In this document: positions 5,461 through 6,220 of the stretch, piece after piece
How the letters are laid out: every line of letters starts with the position of its first letter
Numbering within the stretch: position 1 is the first letter of the stretch
Origin: Thermoplasmata archaeon
GTDB lineage: Archaea; Thermoplasmatota; Thermoplasmata; Thermoplasmatales; Thermoplasmataceae
DNA: 6,220 bases
Reading direction: 5' to 3'
NCBI GenBank assembly: GCA_021810575.1
Contig: JAJZIN010000033.1
Span: 1-6,220 of the forward strand
The notes under the pieces: generated by a model
Databases searched by the model: none
Told to the model about the DNA's origin: nothing
The model's input: the letters and a program-made list of their open reading frames with translations, nothing else
Made by a program: the position numbers and the translations under genes

Positions 5461-6220
5461 TTCTCCTTTAGCAGTGAGGTGATATATCCCTTCACCTGGC
5501 TGAAGTTCAGCTTTGGAGGCATTGGAGCTTCATCAGGATCTATAACAATATCGACGATTGTGGGTTCATCCTTCAAGGACAGGCTTTCCTTTATGGCAGG
5601 CTCCAGCTGATCATATTTTTCAACCCTGAATGACTTTATTCCAATTGCCTCTCCTATACTGGCAAAATTCAGGGGAAATAAGTCAGTGCCAAAATTTGGG
5701 AATCCCATGACTTCTTCCTCAAACTTTATCATTCCCAGCTCGGAATTATTGAAAACGAACAGCTTTACTGGCCTCTTATATTTTCTTATTGTTACAAGCT
5801 CTGGCATTGACATTGCAAAGCTGCCATCTCCTATGAGTCCTATAACCTGTGCGTCAGAAGAAAATGATGCTCCAACCGTTCCGGGTATTCCTATCCCCAT
5901 GCTTCCCAGCCACGATGAATAGACAAATTTTCTTCCAGGATTTGTTCTGAAGTTCCTGACACCCCACACCGTAACATTTCCTGTGTCTACAACAACCGTT
6001 GCGTTATTATCCGCATACTTGGAGATTATGGCAGGAACTGATTCTGGATGGATGAGACCACTATCAAACTGTTCCTTCTTCTCCAGGCTTTTAATCCATT
6101 CTGTTTTTACTGACTCAATTGAACTGTAATATTTTATTTCCTTTGAACCTACATCAATCTTGCTGAGAAATGTCTCAGTATCACAGATCAGGCCTATATC
6201 AGATCTCCTTCGCTTACCAA
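5451..6220 (-). CDS. Thiamine-diphosphate enzyme of pyruvate oxidase / pyruvate:quinone dehydrogenase type (PoxB-like), 5' partial
   Basis: This is the C-terminal 255 residues of a ThDP- and probably FAD-dependent enzyme; the coding frame runs through the right edge, so the GTG at 5967-5969 is internal. The first ~75 residues (SDIGLICDTETFL and following) are the end of the central FAD/nucleotide domain, and the rest is the ThDP pyrophosphate domain. VVVDTGNVTVWGVR leads into it. The metal and diphosphate motif starts with GDGSF (about fragment residue 131) and closes with FNN (156-158). MGFPNFGTDLFPLNFASIGEA and the ending APMPPKLNFSQVKGY match E. coli PoxB (GGYLTDGTEL..NFARIAEA, IPPQIKLEQAKGF) better than acetolactate synthase, which has a GMVRQWQ-type segment here. 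PoxB-type enzymes oxidatively decarboxylate pyruvate to acetate and CO2. The protein stops where E. coli PoxB continues into its membrane-binding helix, so it may be soluble or use another acceptor. Acetolactate synthase-like or other 2-oxoacid decarboxylase activity is the alternative. The Dam-like gene follows 25 bases downstream. Confidence 0.85.
   Translation of the reverse strand, partial: GKRRRSDIGLICDTETFLSKIDVGSKEIKYYSSIESVKTEWIKSLEKKEQFDSGLIHPESVPAIISKYADNNATVVVDTGNVTVWGVRNFRTNPGRKFVYSSWLGSMGIGIPGTVGASFSSDAQVIGLIGDGSFAMSMPELVTIRKYKRPVKLFVFNNSELGMIKFEEEVMGFPNFGTDLFPLNFASIGEAIGIKSFRVEKYDQLEPAIKESLSLKDEPTIVDIVIDPDEAPMPPKLNFSQVKGYITSLLKEKLE

Noticed and set aside
5451..5969. A 172-residue standalone protein starting at GTG 5969
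   Set aside because: The frame stays open to the right edge and the upstream residues (VVVDTGNVTVWGVR) continue the conserved ThDP-enzyme sequence, so 5969 is internal to a longer gene.
5451..6220. Acetolactate synthase large subunit
   Set aside because: The segment after the ThDP motif (LGMIKFEEEVMGF..GTDL) and the PPKLNFSQVKGY ending fit PoxB-type enzymes; the GMVRQWQ-like segment of acetolactate synthase is absent. Kept as an alternative because the N-terminal part is not visible.
1..6220. Mobile elements, CRISPR arrays or long repeats
   Set aside because: No transposase or integrase-like protein, no regularly spaced repeats and no long direct or inverted repeats were seen; genes are packed with housekeeping content.

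Overview
The window looks like a stretch of archaeal chromosome, most probably from a Thermoplasmata-type acidophile (Thermoplasma/Ferroplasma/Cuniculiplasma-like). This is inferred from compact genes on moderately AT-rich DNA, frequent GTG and TTG starts, AGG/AGA/ATA-rich codon use, a GAGGTGA Shine-Dalgarno matching the archaeal 16S tail, TATA-like boxes upstream of genes, and a signal-peptide-less GH15 glucoamylase of the type known from thermoacidophilic archaea. The species cannot be named from the sequence alone.

Layout. (1) Positions 1-582, plus strand: the C-terminal half of a major facilitator superfamily transporter whose 5' end is outside the window. (2) Positions 574-2943, minus strand: a complete 789-residue GH15 glucoamylase, convergent with the transporter and overlapping its last 9 bases. 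(3) Positions 2985-4100 and 4075-4548, minus strand: purK and purE, the two-step N5-CAIR route of purine synthesis, overlapping by 26 bases. (4) Positions 4625-5425, minus strand: a protein that aligns by eye with the whole D12 class (Dam-like) of adenine-N6 DNA methyltransferases but has lost the DPPY catalytic motif and the glycine-rich AdoMet motifs, so it is probably a pseudoenzyme. (5) Positions 5451-6220, minus strand: the C-terminal 255 residues of a thiamine-diphosphate enzyme of the pyruvate oxidase (PoxB) type, running off the right edge.

All genes except the transporter read leftward with short gaps (25, 76 and 41 bases, and one overlap). The pyruvate oxidase and Dam-like genes could share a transcript. 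The AT-rich gap before purE looks like a new promoter for purE-purK, and a perfect 15-base palindrome before the glucoamylase may be its TATA box or operator. No RNA genes, insertion sequences, CRISPR arrays or gene-free stretches over 300 bases were seen.

Most of the window is housekeeping metabolism. The items most worth a second look are the motif-less Dam-like protein and three short complementary segments at the pyruvate oxidase/Dam-like junction, which could form alternative RNA hairpins around the start of the Dam-like gene.
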